Below, one piece after another: positions 63,607 through 64,000 of a stretch of DNA of 64,000 nucleotides (its first letter is position 1; every line of letters begins with the position of its first letter). The stretch comes from Natronoarchaeum philippinense (GTDB taxonomy: Archaea > Halobacteriota > Halobacteria > Halobacteriales > Natronoarchaeaceae). The stretch spans positions 496,001-560,000 of the forward strand of contig NZ_OBEJ01000001.1 in NCBI RefSeq assembly GCF_900215575.1, in the 5' to 3' direction. The notes beneath the pieces were generated by a model that saw only the letters and a program-made list of their open reading frames with translations, did not search any database and had not been told where the DNA came from. A program made the translations under genes and the position numbers.

Positions 63607-64000
63607 CTAGTCTTTCCGCTTGACCACGTCGCCGAGCGTGTACTCGCCGGTCGAGGAACCGCCGCTCCACTCCTCGTCGTCGGCGCCGGCGCCACCGGTC
63701 AGCGAAATCTCGAGGAAGCTCTCCAACTTCGACTGGATGTCGTCGTCGGGAAGCGTGTCTCCGCGTTCGAGTTTGCGGATGAGACTCGCCTTCTCGTTGA
63801 GTTCGTTCGCCAGATCGGACTGGGAGAGGTTCCGGTCCTCGCGGGCCTGACGGATGCGATCGTCGTAGTCCGTGACGACCTCGTCCATGTCGTCGAACAT
63901 GTCCGAGCGGCGGCGCGTGCTACCGCCACCGCCGGCGCTGGACGAACTTGAGCTGTCGCCCCCGGAGCTCGAACTCGACGACGTGGAGTACTTTGTCGAC
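63607..64000 (-). CDS. MBF1-type HTH transcription factor, N-terminus beyond the window
   Basis: Open on the minus strand from the stop at 63607 to the window end without an interrupting stop, so the gene begins outside. The visible part has a Ser/Gly-rich linker (about 30 residues, codons 63904-64000), then DMDEVVTDYDDRIRQAREDRNLSQSDLANELNEKASLIRKLERGDTLPDDD, a Cro/C1-type HTH of the multiprotein-bridging-factor family, and a C-terminal TLGDVVKRKD. MBF1 homologues bridge TBP to regulators. An N-terminal zinc ribbon is expected but not visible. The ATG at 63900 is internal. Confidence 0.82.
   Translation of the reverse strand, partial: STKYSTSSSSSSGGDSSSSSSAGGGGSTRRRSDMFDDMDEVVTDYDDRIRQAREDRNLSQSDLANELNEKASLIRKLERGDTLPDDDIQSKLESFLEISLTGGAGADDEEWSGGSSTGEYTLGDVVKRKD

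Noticed and set aside
63607-63900. MBF1-type gene starting at the ATG 63900
   Set aside because: The frame continues without a stop to the window end and encodes a Ser/Gly linker typical of haloarchaeal MBF1, so this ATG is internal.

Overview
The window is a chromosomal segment of a halophilic archaeon (class Halobacteria). The evidence is a very GC-rich sequence, strongly acidic proteins, archaeal-type information genes (topoisomerase VI, ATP-dependent DNA ligase, rpoL, ribosomal protein S17e, an MBF1-type factor), halophile-specific small proteins, and promoters in which a TATA box lies about 25-30 bp ahead of the start codon, as expected for leaderless mRNAs. The gene set fits a Haloarcula/Halomicrobium-like lineage, but the genus is not established. 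I see no prophage, CRISPR array or intact insertion sequence.

Layout. 1-8.0 kb: the 5' part of a haem-copper oxidase subunit I, a D-2-hydroxyacid dehydrogenase, a membrane protein, asd, rps17e, and a compact operon cofD / dihydrouridine-synthase-like / CitG-like / DUF447. 8.1-15 kb: a GCS2-family ligase, DNA ligase, a metallo-beta-lactamase-fold protein, a DUF2270 protein and a 5'-nucleotidase-like phosphoesterase. 15-23.3 kb: a DNA-topology block in which top6B-top6A is divergent from gyrB-gyrA. 23.4-36.7 kb: mixed metabolism and regulation (beta-propeller lipoprotein, arginase, DtxR-type regulator, an HTH regulator beside a type II NADH dehydrogenase, cytochrome P450, a bat-type regulator, uridine phosphorylase, cytidine deaminase, PAS histidine kinase, phosphohexomutase). 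36.8-41.3 kb: a PilB-PilC pair and a Trm9-like methyltransferase. 41.3-42.1 kb: tRNA-Gly(UCC) inside about 750 bp of structured repeats. 42.1-45.3 kb: two divergent TrkH potassium transporters. 45.5-57.5 kb: a small zinc-finger protein, a PadR regulator, and an alpha-glucan block (4-alpha-glucanotransferase, a 1503-residue double GH15 protein, two GH13 enzymes) with a tandem FluC pair inside it. 57.7-64 kb: a rhomboid-like protein, hisF, rpoL, photolyase, superoxide dismutase, a second PadR regulator, triosephosphate isomerase and an MBF1-type factor cut by the window end.

How the genes fit together. The alpha-glucan enzymes have no visible export signals and look like a cytoplasmic pathway for maltodextrin or glycogen. 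udp, cdd and the hexomutase could form a pyrimidine-nucleoside salvage route. Topo VI and gyrase share an upstream region that carries an alternating purine-pyrimidine tract directly next to the gyrB promoter. The HTH regulator and the NADH dehydrogenase share TATCACA-type inverted repeats in their promoters.

The most unusual sequence is around tRNA-Gly. Upstream are three tandem modules that repeat the tRNA 5' end and carry hairpins with unrelated stems but identical geometry. Downstream is an 86-bp direct repeat that begins and ends with copies of the tRNA 3' end. This looks like a tRNA-derived repeat locus or an integration-scar hotspot.
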